The notes: generated by a model from the sequence alone, not told the origin. Numbered from the stretch's first letter, positions 1 through 8,101 are shown. The stretch is DNA of 64,000 nucleotides from Burkholderiales bacterium (GCA_022843925.1 JALHMS010000026.1:1-64000), one strand, 5' to 3'. Numbers and translations: made by a program.

Positions 1-236
1 ACGCCGTCGTCGTTGAGCTGCAGGCGGAACACCTGCCAGGCGTTGCGCTCCAGCGGCGTCAGGCGTCGGTCGAGGAACAGTCGGCGCGGCACGCTCTCAT
101 GGCGGTTGCCGCTGTAGAGGAAACCGTCGGCGGCCGGCGCCGTTCCCTGCGCCGGCTGCAGGTGCTGCAGGGCATCGTCGAAGAGCGCGGACAGCGCAAC
201 GGGGCCTTCGCGCCGTGGTACGCCACCCGTGCTCAT
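1..236 (-). CDS. STY4528-type ICE replication protein, N-terminus only (runs off the window)
   Basis: Only the first 78 residues are in the window; the gene continues leftwards beyond base 1. The ATG at 236 follows the stop of the DUF2857 gene by three bases, so the two are translationally linked. The visible part includes a segment reading LTPLERNAWQVFRLQLN, which resembles the start of the STY4528 family of pathogenicity-island replication proteins that normally follows DUF2857 in PFGI-1/SPI-7-type ICEs. Family assignment rests on this short match and on gene order, so it is an inference. In ICEclc the gene at this position is inrR, and whether this is the same gene cannot be decided from the fragment. 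Confidence 0.6.
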   Translation of the reverse strand, partial: MSTGGVPRREGPVALSALFDDALQHLQPAQGTAPAADGFLYSGNRHESVPRRLFLDRRLTPLERNAWQVFRLQLNDDG

Positions 237-239
237 GGC

Positions 240-800
240 CTACACCAGCCCCTGGTCGATCCAGTTTCGTATTGCCGCCCACACCACCGACATCGGCAGG
301 CTCAGCGCCTCGGCCAGGTCCATGGTCAGCGCCAGCATCGCCATGTCGTCGGACAGGGCGATATGGCGCTCGGTGACGCCGGCCTTCCAGCGCTCCCACA
401 AGGCCACGTCCTGCGCCTCATCGAGCACCGGATGCCGGCCCTTGCGCTTGGGCAGCCCGAGGATGTCACGGCGCAGCGCCACTTCCTGATGCGTGAGGCC
501 GTAGAACTTGCTGACCATCTCCGTGCTCGCCCCCAGGCGCAGCATGCGGTCCACCGTGGCGATCTCCCGCTCCACGTCGTGCACCTGGCTCAGAAGCCGC
601 TTCAATACCTCCCGGTTCACCGACACCGAACACCACGACACCGTGGCATTCACCAGCATGCTCACGAGTTCGGGGTGCTTCAGCGCATCCAGCTCCTCCT
701 CGCCGAAGCCCATGGCCTTGCAGCGGCGCAACTGGCCGTTGCGCAGGTCATGCAGGGCCTGGGCGATCACGGCCTGGTTGAGCGGGTGCGGTGCCGACAT
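240..800 (-). CDS. DUF2857 ICE regulatory protein (BisC candidate)
   Basis: A protein of 186 residues. The ATG at 800 is chosen because AGGAGG lies seven bases before it; the longer open frame to 842 has no such site and overlaps the preceding gene. The sequence has the DUF2857 features of PFGI-1-type ICEs, including a central helix-turn-helix-like stretch (FYGLTHQEVALRRDILGLP) and a Trp-rich C-terminus. It follows the ParB-like gene by 19 bases, in the same operon as alpA and parA. In ICEclc the protein at this place, BisC, acts with BisD as the FlhDC-like activator of transfer-competence genes. Giving that role to this gene is inference from synteny. Confidence 0.72.
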   Translation of the reverse strand: MSAPHPLNQAVIAQALHDLRNGQLRRCKAMGFGEEELDALKHPELVSMLVNATVSWCSVSVNREVLKRLLSQVHDVEREIATVDRMLRLGASTEMVSKFYGLTHQEVALRRDILGLPKRKGRHPVLDEAQDVALWERWKAGVTERHIALSDDMAMLALTMDLAEALSLPMSVVWAAIRNWIDQGLV

Positions 801-819
801 ACGGGAGCCTCCTGCGCGC

Positions 820-2469
820 TCAGGACTCGTGGCCCGGGTCACCGGCTTCCAGATCCAGCAGCCGGCGCGCCAGGCGCAGCAGACGGAACAGCTTCACCAG
901 CGCAGCATCGCTCAGGCGTGTGGCCGAGCCGCCATGGCCATGGAGCAGCGCCGCCAGCTCGTCGGCCAGCCGCGCGCGGTCCAATCCGTTCGCGGCGGGC
1001 GGCGCCGCGCTCAGCGCATGCAGCAGGGTCAGCACCGCCCGCGCGAACGCCGGCAGCACCTTCGCCTGGCCCACGGCCGGCGCCACGCAGACGAAGCCGA
1101 TGCCGCCGTCGCTGGCCTCGATGTGGTCGGCTACCGCCGCATCCCCGGCGATCTCGCGCGCGAACTGCGCGATGTGCACCCGCAGCCGATCCGGCGCGTC
1201 CAGCCCCGGCTCGACATACCAGACGTCCGAGATGGGATAGAGCCCGCCGACCTGCACGGGGATCGCACGCAGCGCATCGGCCTCGAAGTCGGGCAGCTTG
1301 TCGCCGAGCTGGTCCGCGACCATCCGCTGGATGGACTGCAGGCGCTCGGTGGTCGGTGCCGGTGTCACGATGTGCCCTTGCAGGCGCTCGTCGTGTTGCC
1401 CGTGCTGTTCCTCCGGCGCTCCGGGCGATGCAGACGGTGTCGCTGCTGGCGCCGGAGGCGTGGCGTCGCGCGGCACAGACGAGGCGGGTGGCTGCTGAGG
1501 CGCGGAGACCGGCGGGGGAGGAGCAGCAGGCACGACAGGCGCTGCCGGTGGCGTCGGCACCGCTGGTTCGCTGGTCAGCGCACGCTGGCGGCTTTCGCTG
1601 TCGTTGATCTCCAGCGCCAGCGTGTCGTAGTCCGCTTCCAGCAGCTCGGCCATCTGGCCCACCAGCTCGTCCTGCACCCGCTGCGGCGAGAAGTCGTCCG
1701 GCTGTGTGTCGAACTGCGTCAGTACGTCCTGAAACAAGGTGGCGAAGTCCACGGCCACGGTGCGGCCCAGCGCACGCCGCTCCCAGGTGCGCTCGCACGC
1801 CTTGCGCAGCACCGCGAGCCGGTCCACCTGATGCCGGCCCAATCCGCCGTACAACAGCGTCGGGATCGCCGGCAGCAGATAGCGCACCGCATCGTTCATG
1901 CGGCTGATGTGTGACTGCGGCACCGGATAGCCGTCGGCAGTCAGCCGCCGCGCGAGTTCGCTCTGCGACAGCGCCTGGCCGCTTTCCTGCTCGTAGAACT
2001 CGCGCGCCTTCTCGATGCCCAAGGCCCGCTCGATGAAGGTCAGCCCGCCGCGCAGCTCGTTCTCGGCCAGATGCCCGGTCAGCGCCACGATTTCGCCGCG
2101 CGCCGGCCACGGGCGGAACAGGCACGCAATGCGGAAGAAGCGTTCCTCCTTGGTCTCGCTCCACAACTCGCGCAGGATCGCCAGCCGCGTGTTGCCGCCG
2201 TTGCGAATGATGTAGTGCGCCTCGCCCGGCCTGCGCGTGATCGCGGGGGGCGCGTCCAGCCCGCGTTCGCGGATGGACGCCTTGATCTCCGCATAGGCCG
2301 GGTTGCGCGTCACGCGCGGGTCGTGGTCGTAGGGCCGCAACTGGTCCAGCGTCACCACCATCGGCGTGTCGGCGATGGGGTCGCTCAAGGTCGCGGCCGA
2401 AGGGCCGCTGCGCTCGAAGCCGGTGGCCAGCAGCTTGGCAGCCATGTCCTGCGGCGTCAGCTCAGCCAC
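820..2469 (-). CDS. ParB-like ICE protein (BisD candidate)
   Basis: A 549-residue protein of the PFGI-1-class ICE ParB family. The GTG at 2469 is chosen because AGGAG sits seven bases upstream; it overlaps the stop of the small gene before it by eight bases. The N-terminal third has the ParB/Srx fold pattern (VTLDQLRPYDHDPR, then IRERGLDAPPAI and a GGNTRLAILREL motif), followed by a helix-turn-helix region (SQSELARRLTADGYPVPQSH). A Pro/Ala-rich linker at about residues 310-370 leads to a separate C-terminal domain. Such proteins sit between parA and DUF2857 in this ICE family. In ICEclc the equivalent, BisD, is half of the bistability activator; this name is inferred from position. Confidence 0.75.
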   Translation of the reverse strand: MAELTPQDMAAKLLATGFERSGPSAATLSDPIADTPMVVTLDQLRPYDHDPRVTRNPAYAEIKASIRERGLDAPPAITRRPGEAHYIIRNGGNTRLAILRELWSETKEERFFRIACLFRPWPARGEIVALTGHLAENELRGGLTFIERALGIEKAREFYEQESGQALSQSELARRLTADGYPVPQSHISRMNDAVRYLLPAIPTLLYGGLGRHQVDRLAVLRKACERTWERRALGRTVAVDFATLFQDVLTQFDTQPDDFSPQRVQDELVGQMAELLEADYDTLALEINDSESRQRALTSEPAVPTPPAAPVVPAAPPPPVSAPQQPPASSVPRDATPPAPAATPSASPGAPEEQHGQHDERLQGHIVTPAPTTERLQSIQRMVADQLGDKLPDFEADALRAIPVQVGGLYPISDVWYVEPGLDAPDRLRVHIAQFAREIAGDAAVADHIEASDGGIGFVCVAPAVGQAKVLPAFARAVLTLLHALSAAPPAANGLDRARLADELAALLHGHGGSATRLSDAALVKLFRLLRLARRLLDLEAGDPGHES

Positions 2470-2698
2470 GGCCGTTCTCCTGCGCCTGCCGGTCGGCGCG
2501 GCGAAGTTGCGCGCGGGCATTGCGGTCGGCACGGTGGTCGCTCGCAGTCGAACTGGTGTAGATCGACGCGCAGCCTGGTTTCGTGAATTTCAGGTGCCCG
2601 CCGGACGTGCGCACCACGCGCCAGCCTTCGCCCAGCGCGAACTCGATCAGCGCGCGCAGCCGTTCACGGCCGCGCGCCAGTTCATGTGCGCTCGCCAT
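2462..2698 (-). CDS. Small protein in the ICEclc shi position
   Basis: A 78-residue protein. The ATG at 2698 has GGAGG eight bases upstream and lies inside the last 17 bases of parA, so translation is coupled. Its middle part (GWRVVRTSGGHLKFTKPG) resembles the short RNA-binding fold of HicA-like proteins, with the conserved GGH-x-K/F pattern, but the rest is basic and glutamine-rich and no family is certain. In ICEclc a small gene called shi lies between parA and bisD and contributes with parA to growth arrest of transfer-competent cells. The shared position is the only support for a similar role here. Confidence 0.5.
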   Translation of the reverse strand: MASAHELARGRERLRALIEFALGEGWRVVRTSGGHLKFTKPGCASIYTSSTASDHRADRNARAQLRRADRQAQENGRG

Positions 2699-3548
2699 GG
2701 CTGGCCCCTCCCGCATCGGCCCGGCCGGTGACCAGCGCGAAGCGCTCCCGCCACGCGGGGAACAGCTCGCCGGCCAGCGTGCGCATGGTGTCCAGCGCCG
2801 CGGGCGCCGTGCGCCCAGCCGGCCGCCGGTACTCCACCCGGTGCACCGGCAATCCTCGTGTCGCAGCGCGCGGATAGGCTTCGATGGCCGGCACGTTGGT
2901 GTCCAGCACCTGCACGCCGGCCTGTTCCTGGAACACCTGTCGCAGCGCCTGCTGGACCAGCCGCGCGTTCGACGACACCGGATGCACGCGGTTGATGAGC
3001 AGGCGCAGCGGCGGTGGCTCGATGCCCAGGTGCCGATACGGCGCGATGTCCTCGATCAGTTGCAGCGTGCCGCGCCGCAGCTCGCGCGCCGCGAGGATCT
3101 CCGGCGTCACCGGCGACAGCGCCAGGTCGGACGCCAGCACCGCCATCTCCAGCAGCACGCTGCGCGCGCCCTGGGTGTCGATCAGCAGCAAGTCATAGTG
3201 CGTGCGGAAGACGGGCAGCAAATGGCGCAGTCGCAGGCGCCCATCCGGTGCGTGCAGCAGTAGCGTGTTCAGCTCGCCGCGGTCGTCGTTGGAGAGCACC
3301 AGGTCCAGGCCCGCGATCGCGGTGCGCGACACCAGTTGCTCGATGCGCCGCTCGTTGAAGGCCAGCATCTCGTAGATGCCGCCGGGCGCGCGCACGTCCA
3401 GCGTGAAGTAGCTCGACAGCGTGGGCTGCACGTCCAGATCCAGCAGCAGCACGCGCAGCCCGGCATCGGCGATGAAGCCGCCCAGGTTGGCTGCCGTCGT
3501 GGTTTTGCCCACGCCGCCCTTGGTCGAAATGATGGACACCACCTGCAT
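2682..3548 (-). CDS. parA: ParA-type partition ATPase of the ICE
   Basis: A 288-residue P-loop ATPase of the ParA/Soj class. The deviant Walker A motif KGGVGKTT is at residues 10-17 and the switch region (LLLDLDVQPTLSSYF) follows at about 40-55; a Walker B-like LLLIDTQG is near 120. The ATG at 3548 is chosen for its GAGGAG six bases upstream; the upstream ATG at 3572 has none. It is in the PFGI-1/ICEclc order alpA-parA-small gene-parB. ParA proteins of such elements stabilise the excised form or, in ICEclc, take part in the growth-arrest programme with shi. Biochemical class is clear; the exact role in this element is inferred. Confidence 0.88.
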   Translation of the reverse strand: MQVVSIISTKGGVGKTTTAANLGGFIADAGLRVLLLDLDVQPTLSSYFTLDVRAPGGIYEMLAFNERRIEQLVSRTAIAGLDLVLSNDDRGELNTLLLHAPDGRLRLRHLLPVFRTHYDLLLIDTQGARSVLLEMAVLASDLALSPVTPEILAARELRRGTLQLIEDIAPYRHLGIEPPPLRLLINRVHPVSSNARLVQQALRQVFQEQAGVQVLDTNVPAIEAYPRAATRGLPVHRVEYRRPAGRTAPAALDTMRTLAGELFPAWRERFALVTGRADAGGASHGERT

Positions 3549-3588
3549 GAGCTTCTCCTCGTCGAATGGCATGAACCGAGAAGAAGCG

Positions 3589-3807
3589 TCAGGCGCGTTC
3601 TTTGAGGCGATCGGCGATCCACTGTTCGATCTCCACCGAGTCCCAGCCCACCGCGCGCACGCCCAGGCGCAGCGCCTTGGGGAACTTGCCTTCCTTCATC
3701 AGGCTGTAGATGTGCGCGCGCTTGAAGCCGGTCTTGGCTTCGACCTCGGCGCGGCGCAGGATGCGGTGTTCGGTCGGTGCTGCCGTGGCGGCGGTCTGCG
3801 AAGACAT
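3589..3807 (-). CDS. alpA: AlpA-family excisionase-like regulator
   Basis: A 72-residue MerR/AlpA-type winged-helix protein: ILRRAEVEAKTGFKRAHIYS, then MKEGKFPKALRLG and VGWDSVEIEQWIADR, the standard AlpA layout. The ATG at 3807 is preferred because AAGGAG lies eight bases upstream; a GTG nine bases earlier sits directly on that site. It is the first gene of the operon leading to parA and the ParB-like gene, as in ICEclc, where the alpA promoter is the bistable switch point. AlpA proteins act as DNA-binding regulators or excision factors; which applies here is not visible. Confidence 0.85.
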   Translation of the reverse strand: MSSQTAATAAPTEHRILRRAEVEAKTGFKRAHIYSLMKEGKFPKALRLGVRAVGWDSVEIEQWIADRLKERA

Positions 3808-3880
3808 GAGGGTCACTCCTTAACGCTCAGTGGCGCTGATTGGCGTGACTCGAATTAAGAACGCCGCGTTGAAGAAAGAC

Positions 3881-3915
3881 ACCGCAAATGCGGTATTCGC
3901 GACCGCAGATACGGT
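3881..3915. promoter_or_regulatory. Two 14-bp palindromes upstream of alpA (candidate operator)
   Basis: ACCGCAAATGCGGT at 3881-3894 is a near-perfect palindrome (six-base arms, two-base centre). ACCGCAGATACGGT at 3902-3915 is a close copy. Their starts are 21 bases apart, two turns of the helix, so both face the same side of the DNA. They lie 74-108 bases before the alpA start codon, in the short gap between alpA and the BisR-like gene, where an activator of the alpA operon would be expected to bind. The binding protein (BisR-like, BisDC-like or AlpA itself) is not known from the sequence. Confidence 0.65.
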
Positions 3916-3925
3916 CTGGCATCGC

Positions 3926-4687
3926 TCAGGAAGTTGTGCTCTGCAAATTGCGCCGAGCCAGTGCGAACTTGGCCTGCAGGGTGCGCTCGGTGATGCCCAT
4001 CGCGTTGCCGTGGTGCGCCACCATCGCGCTGATGATGGCCTCCTGCGTCAGGAAGCTGGAATACGGCATGCCGCTGGGCGACTTGCCCAGCAGCAGCGTC
4101 AGTAACCCGCCAACGATGTTCAGGTAGGTCGATTCGCTGCGCGGCCCCGGCGTGTTCGCACGCTCCGCGTCGGCCGCGCAGGCGGCGTGCGTTCTGAGCA
4201 GCGCCTCATGCTCGGCGCGCAGCGTCTCGTGCACGCCCAAGTGTTCCGCCAGCCGCGCCTTGATCGCTTCCCGCTCGACCAGCAATGCGCCCACTGTGTC
4301 CAGGCTGATCGCCGGGTGAAGCGCACGCTCGATCTCATCGAACAGAAACGCCGGTTTCTCGCCGGGGTAGTAGTGCGCCATCCAGGCTTTCAGATCGACG
4401 TGCCGCACCGTCAGCGACGAGTCGTCCATCGCCAGGCCTTGCGTGTCCCGCCCCAAGCCCTCCTTGCCATACGGCATCTCGCCGTGAGCCAGCGCATCGA
4501 AGATTCTTTCGGCGTTCAACCGCAGCATCGGCCAGCGCGGAAACTCCGTTGCCTCCGGCAGAGGCCGCTGTCCCAAGGTCGCCAGGATGCGCCGCTCGAA
4601 GCGCAGCAATCCGCTCCAGCGGATTGCCGCCTCGATCGGGCGGTAGTAGGTCTTGGCGCCATCGGCCAGGCTGCTCGACTTCGGCAT
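3926..4687 (-). CDS. BisR-like ICE regulator
   Basis: A 253-residue protein of no domain I can name. The ATG at 4687 has GGAGG eight bases upstream and is preferred over the ATG at 4702. The N-terminal half is rich in Trp and Arg, and a segment near the C-terminus (LTQEAIISAMVAHHGNAMGIT, shown in part) looks like a helical DNA-binding or oligomer region. In ICEclc a protein of about 250 residues without recognised domains, BisR, is encoded just upstream of alpA and activates it. Size, strand and position all agree with that here. The match to BisR is inference that an alignment would settle. Confidence 0.55.
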   Translation of the reverse strand: MPKSSSLADGAKTYYRPIEAAIRWSGLLRFERRILATLGQRPLPEATEFPRWPMLRLNAERIFDALAHGEMPYGKEGLGRDTQGLAMDDSSLTVRHVDLKAWMAHYYPGEKPAFLFDEIERALHPAISLDTVGALLVEREAIKARLAEHLGVHETLRAEHEALLRTHAACAADAERANTPGPRSESTYLNIVGGLLTLLLGKSPSGMPYSSFLTQEAIISAMVAHHGNAMGITERTLQAKFALARRNLQSTTS

Positions 4688-5216
4688 ATCGCGCGCCTCC
4701 ATTCGTCATCGCACCGAGTCCAAGCACGCGCACCCGCCGTACAGGCGGCGTGCGTGGCTGTCCAGGAATCTCCGGGCGAAACGAGCAGGTGGCGAAGCGG
4801 CGAAGACCGTGGCATCGTTGATGCCGCCGGTTTCGTTGCGAGATGCGCGCCTTGCTGCGCATGGCGCCATCACTCACAATTCGCAAGCCGCGAAACACGC
4901 TGTCACCAGCGTCATTCGCGGGCACCATGCTTGACCCGGATAACCAGGCCAAAGTCTTTGCAGGGAAAGAGGCCCAGTAAAGCGCGATCAGCTCAACACG
5001 CCAGAGCCGATGCGCATGCGGCAAGCACTGTTGCGCCGCGCGTCTTCGCTGTGACGCGCCACGATGGGCATGCGAAGTTGCTCGCAGGATGCCAACGGCA
5101 AGCGCGAGCAACGCCTGAGTGCAGCGCGCCCGTGCACCGCCAATGGAATCCCGCTGTGGCAAAACAGGTCTGGCGCTTTGACCAAAATGGAATCGGTCAA
5201 CCCGCCTGAGGCAGCC
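4688..5216. other. 529-base gap upstream of the BisR-like gene
   Basis: No reading frame on either strand has protein-like composition or a convincing start here. The gap separates the BisR-like gene from the stop of the LysR gene that precedes it on the same strand, so it should hold the promoter of the BisR-like gene. An imperfect inverted repeat is visible around 4725-4756. I see no clear -35/-10 pair or LysR box. Confidence 0.5.
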
Positions 5217-6128
5217 TCATGCGAGCCGTTGCGTATCCAACGGCATATGGCCGACACGCTGCGCACGGTCGATGAAGTGGCGCAGCGGCTCTGACATCGC
5301 GCCCTCGGGATGTAGCAGGTAGGTCGTCAACGCCGCCGAGTCTTCATCCAGCGGCCGGACGATCACGTCCGCCTGCCGGCATGCCACCACGTGCGCCGCG
5401 GTGGAAAACCCCACGCCATAGCCGGCCGCCACCAGGGCCAGCATCAGCGAGTGGGTTGTCACGTACTCGGCCACGACCGGCGGTGTCTCCACCAAGCGCA
5501 GAAGGCGCTCGCATTGCCGGCTGCACTCCTGACAAACCTGCGGGTGGCACAGCACCAGCGGGTAGCCCACCACCTCTTCCAGCGGTACCCGCTTGTGCGC
5601 CAGCAAGGGGTGCCGCGCGGGTATGGCCACCACCAACGGGTCTTGCCACACCGGCCTGGCGACCACCCCGGCCTCCATCTCGCCGGCCATCGCAAAGGCC
5701 GCGTCGTAGAGGTCGTTGCTCAGCCCGCCCACCACCTGCGACAGCGGCGCCTCGAACAACCGGATGCCCACTTCCGGCGCCTCCTCCCGGCACAGCGCGA
5801 GCAACGCCGACAGCCGGGTCCGCCCGACGCCGCCGGCCAAGGCGATGCGCAGGGTGCCCCGGTGTCCCGCCGCCACCGCCCGCGCCTTGGTCTGGGCTTG
5901 CTCAAAGGCCAGCAGCACGCGCCGGGCCTCCTCCAGGAACACCTGCCCGGCCGGGGTCAGGCGCACGGTGCGCGGCGTGCGCTCCAGCAGCGTCACGCCC
6001 AGGTCCGCCTCCAGTTGGCGGATCGTGCGCGACAGGGGCGACTGCTCCACATGCAGGCGCCGTGCCGCCCGGCCAAAGTGCAACTCCTCGGCCACGGCGA
6101 TGAAACAGCGAAGATGGCGTAAGTTCAT
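5217..6128 (-). CDS. LysR-family transcriptional regulator (ICE-borne)
   Basis: A 303-residue LysR regulator. The helix-turn-helix is at residues 1-60 (MNLRHLRCFIAVAEELHFGR, then AARRLHVEQSPLSRTIRQLE), followed by the usual effector-binding domain. The ATG at 6128 is chosen because the family starts at this point and a run of six G lies about ten bases upstream. The effector domain carries a cluster of cysteines (CHPQVCQECSRQC) that its relative at 6961-7869 mostly lacks. It sits upstream of the BisR-like gene. In ICEclc a LysR protein, TciR, activates bisR, so this is a candidate for that role by position only. Confidence 0.85.
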   Translation of the reverse strand: MNLRHLRCFIAVAEELHFGRAARRLHVEQSPLSRTIRQLEADLGVTLLERTPRTVRLTPAGQVFLEEARRVLLAFEQAQTKARAVAAGHRGTLRIALAGGVGRTRLSALLALCREEAPEVGIRLFEAPLSQVVGGLSNDLYDAAFAMAGEMEAGVVARPVWQDPLVVAIPARHPLLAHKRVPLEEVVGYPLVLCHPQVCQECSRQCERLLRLVETPPVVAEYVTTHSLMLALVAAGYGVGFSTAAHVVACRQADVIVRPLDEDSAALTTYLLHPEGAMSEPLRHFIDRAQRVGHMPLDTQRLA

Positions 6129-6317
6129 GTGATTCCCCCCAGAAAGTGGAGTCCATTCCTCTGGCCGTAGGGAACGGCATGAGTGCTTCCCGGTGGCGAT
6201 GCCGGTCACAGAGGCTTTCCAGTTGCCGCCATCCGGCCTTCAGTCGCCGGCGAGGCGGCGAGTGTCCAGGCAAGGCCGGGTTATTCCATCGGTGTTGCCA
6301 TATCACACAAAACCACG

Positions 6318-6343
6318 GAGAATCAATAATAATTCTCATTAGC
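6318..6343 (+). promoter_or_regulatory. Fur-box-like inverted repeat
   Basis: GAGAAT at 6318-6323 and ATTCTC at 6332-6337 form an inverted repeat with an AT-rich eight-base centre, followed by ATTAGC. The whole resembles betaproteobacterial Fur boxes of the AATAATTCTCATT kind. It lies 24 bases before the exbD fragment, an iron-uptake gene piece, which fits an iron-responsive origin. With its gene broken the site may be without function. Confidence 0.5.
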
Positions 6344-6360
6344 ATCTGTGTCTGAATGGA

Positions 6361-6620
6361 GTGAAGCCGATCAAGCCCGACGTGGCGAACCTGTCTGTCA
6401 CCACCCACGGCAGCGTGTTCTGGAACGACGAACGCATGGGCGACGAGCAGCTCGCGCAGCGGCTGCAGGCCTCCGCGCCGCGTCAACCGCAGCCCGAGGA
6501 CTTCATCCGCGGCGACCGCCTGGTGGATCTACGAGCGCGTCGCCCAGGGGATGGCGGCTACGCAGAAGTCCGGGGTGTTGGAGCTGGGCTTCGTGACCGA
6601 CCAGGGCACGAGCGGGGTGA
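6361..6620 (+). pseudogene. exbD: exbD fragment (frameshifted C-terminal half)
   Basis: The frame from 6361 encodes a stretch typical of the periplasmic half of ExbD: VANLSVTTHGSVFWNDE, then GDEQLAQRLQ and PQPEDFIRGDRLV. At about 6527 one extra A shifts the frame; removing it gives VVYERVAQ, and the following sequence in that frame reads AATQKSGVLELGFVTDQ, the normal ExbD ending. The N-terminal membrane helix and any exbB or tonB partner are missing. ExbD is part of the TonB energy-transfer complex. This is therefore a broken remnant, stranded between two LysR genes of the ICE. Confidence 0.75.
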
Positions 6621-6960
6621 GCCGAAAGACACCCCCATGAAACTGCATCGGCACGCCCGCCCTGACGCCGGCGTGTCGTCGTCGGCTGCACCGATCGCGG
6701 ACACCAGCCCGCGTGCGCGCCTGCGCGCGTGCCCGGCACACCGGCTGATTTACCAGCGTTGCGGACGCAGCACACTGACCATCAGCATTCAATGCCCGGG
6801 CTGTGTGCGCCGGCCTGCTCCGCGCGTGTCGGCGACGGGCCTGTTCCCGACGGGCATGAGTGCTTCGACGCGATGCCATCGAAGGAGGTGCTGACGGGAT
6901 GCGGATGAAGATGCTGGCGCCCGATAGGCCGAACCAGAAGAAGACAAACAGGAGGTGGCC

Positions 6961-7869
6961 TTGGATTTCAGGTTGCTGCGTTACTTCGTCGCAGTTGCGG
7001 AAGAACTGCATCTGGCCCGTGCAGCCGAGCGTCTGGGCATCGAGCAATCACCTGTGTCGCGTGCGATGCGCGACCTGGAAAGCCAGCTTGGCGTGCAGTT
7101 GTTCGACCGCAGCACACGCCTGACGCGGCTGACCTGGGCCGGCCAGGTGTTCCTCGGCGAATGCCGGCGCGTGATGGCCACCGTGGAGCAGGCAGTCAAG
7201 AGCGCCAAGGCGGCGGCACAGGGCTACCAGGGCCATCTGCGCATCGCCATCTGCGACAGCCTGGCGCAGCCCCGCATCGCCACCCTGCTGGCACGCAGCC
7301 GTGAGGATGAGCCCGAGCTGGAGATTCGCGTCTTCGAGCTGCCGTTCGCGCAGCAGCTCAAGATGCTGCACGACGATCTGCTGGACATCGGCTTTGCGTT
7401 GTCAAACGCGGTGCATGATGGCCTCGTCGCCGAGCCGGTGTGGACCGATCCGCTGTCGGTGATCGTGCCCACACGCCATCCCTTGCTGGCACACGTGCAG
7501 GTGCCGCTGGCCGAAGCCCTGAAGTTCCCGCTGGTTCTGTGCCATCCCGAATCGGGATCGGGCTGCCGCCATCAGATTCAAGCGATGCTGCAGGACGCAG
7601 GCACGCCGCTCAAGCTGGTCGATGAAGTGACCAGCCTGGGCGTGATGTTGACCCTGGTCGGCGCCGGCTACGGCATCGGCTTCGCCATCGCCTCGCAGGT
7701 GCAGACGCTACAGCGCCCGGACATCTCCATTCGCCCGCTGGCCGGCACCCCGCCGATGCTCTCTACCTACCTGCTGCGCCGCCGGGGCGAACCCTCGGAG
7801 CCCATGAGGCGGTTCATCGAGCGGGTGAAAGACGGGGACGCGCCGGTCGATGATGAGCCAGTCCTTTGA
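6961..7869 (+). CDS. LysR-family transcriptional regulator (second ICE copy)
   Basis: A 302-residue LysR protein with N-terminal helix-turn-helix (DFRLLRYFVAVAEELHLARA, then AERLGIEQSPVSRAMRDLE) and a standard effector domain. TTG at 6961 is preferred as start because GGAGG lies five bases upstream and family members begin at this point; a GTG two codons earlier overlaps that GGAGG. It is clearly related to the LysR protein at 5217-6128 along its whole length, and the two genes point away from each other. It is the last gene before the predicted right end of the ICE. Confidence 0.85.
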   Translation: MDFRLLRYFVAVAEELHLARAAERLGIEQSPVSRAMRDLESQLGVQLFDRSTRLTRLTWAGQVFLGECRRVMATVEQAVKSAKAAAQGYQGHLRIAICDSLAQPRIATLLARSREDEPELEIRVFELPFAQQLKMLHDDLLDIGFALSNAVHDGLVAEPVWTDPLSVIVPTRHPLLAHVQVPLAEALKFPLVLCHPESGSGCRHQIQAMLQDAGTPLKLVDEVTSLGVMLTLVGAGYGIGFAIASQVQTLQRPDISIRPLAGTPPMLSTYLLRRRGEPSEPMRRFIERVKDGDAPVDDEPVL

Positions 7870-8101
7870 GGACGCAGCTCACCTGTCCGTTGCGGTCTGT
7901 GGCGTGATGTGTCAGTAGACAGATAGACTTCGGAATGAAATCCGATGCTCTGGCTGTTGATGGATGTGCTTGGCTCGCTTTGGATCACCCGCAACGGCCT
8001 GCGTTGACCAGGCCGAAGACTTGAGTCCACAATCGAGTCCATTCCGTGACGCCTGGATCGGAAAAGACGTTCGTAATAAACGAGTTAGCGAACGGGTGCT
8101 G
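7870..8101. other. ICE terminal non-coding segment
   Basis: These 230 bases lie between the last LysR gene and the predicted attachment site. They hold no convincing gene on either strand. Conserved ends of ICEs usually carry recombinase or accessory-factor binding sites; none can be named here. Confidence 0.45.

Noticed and set aside
4725-4756. An imperfect inverted repeat as a terminator
   Set aside because: The arms pair only with bulges and no T run follows on either strand.
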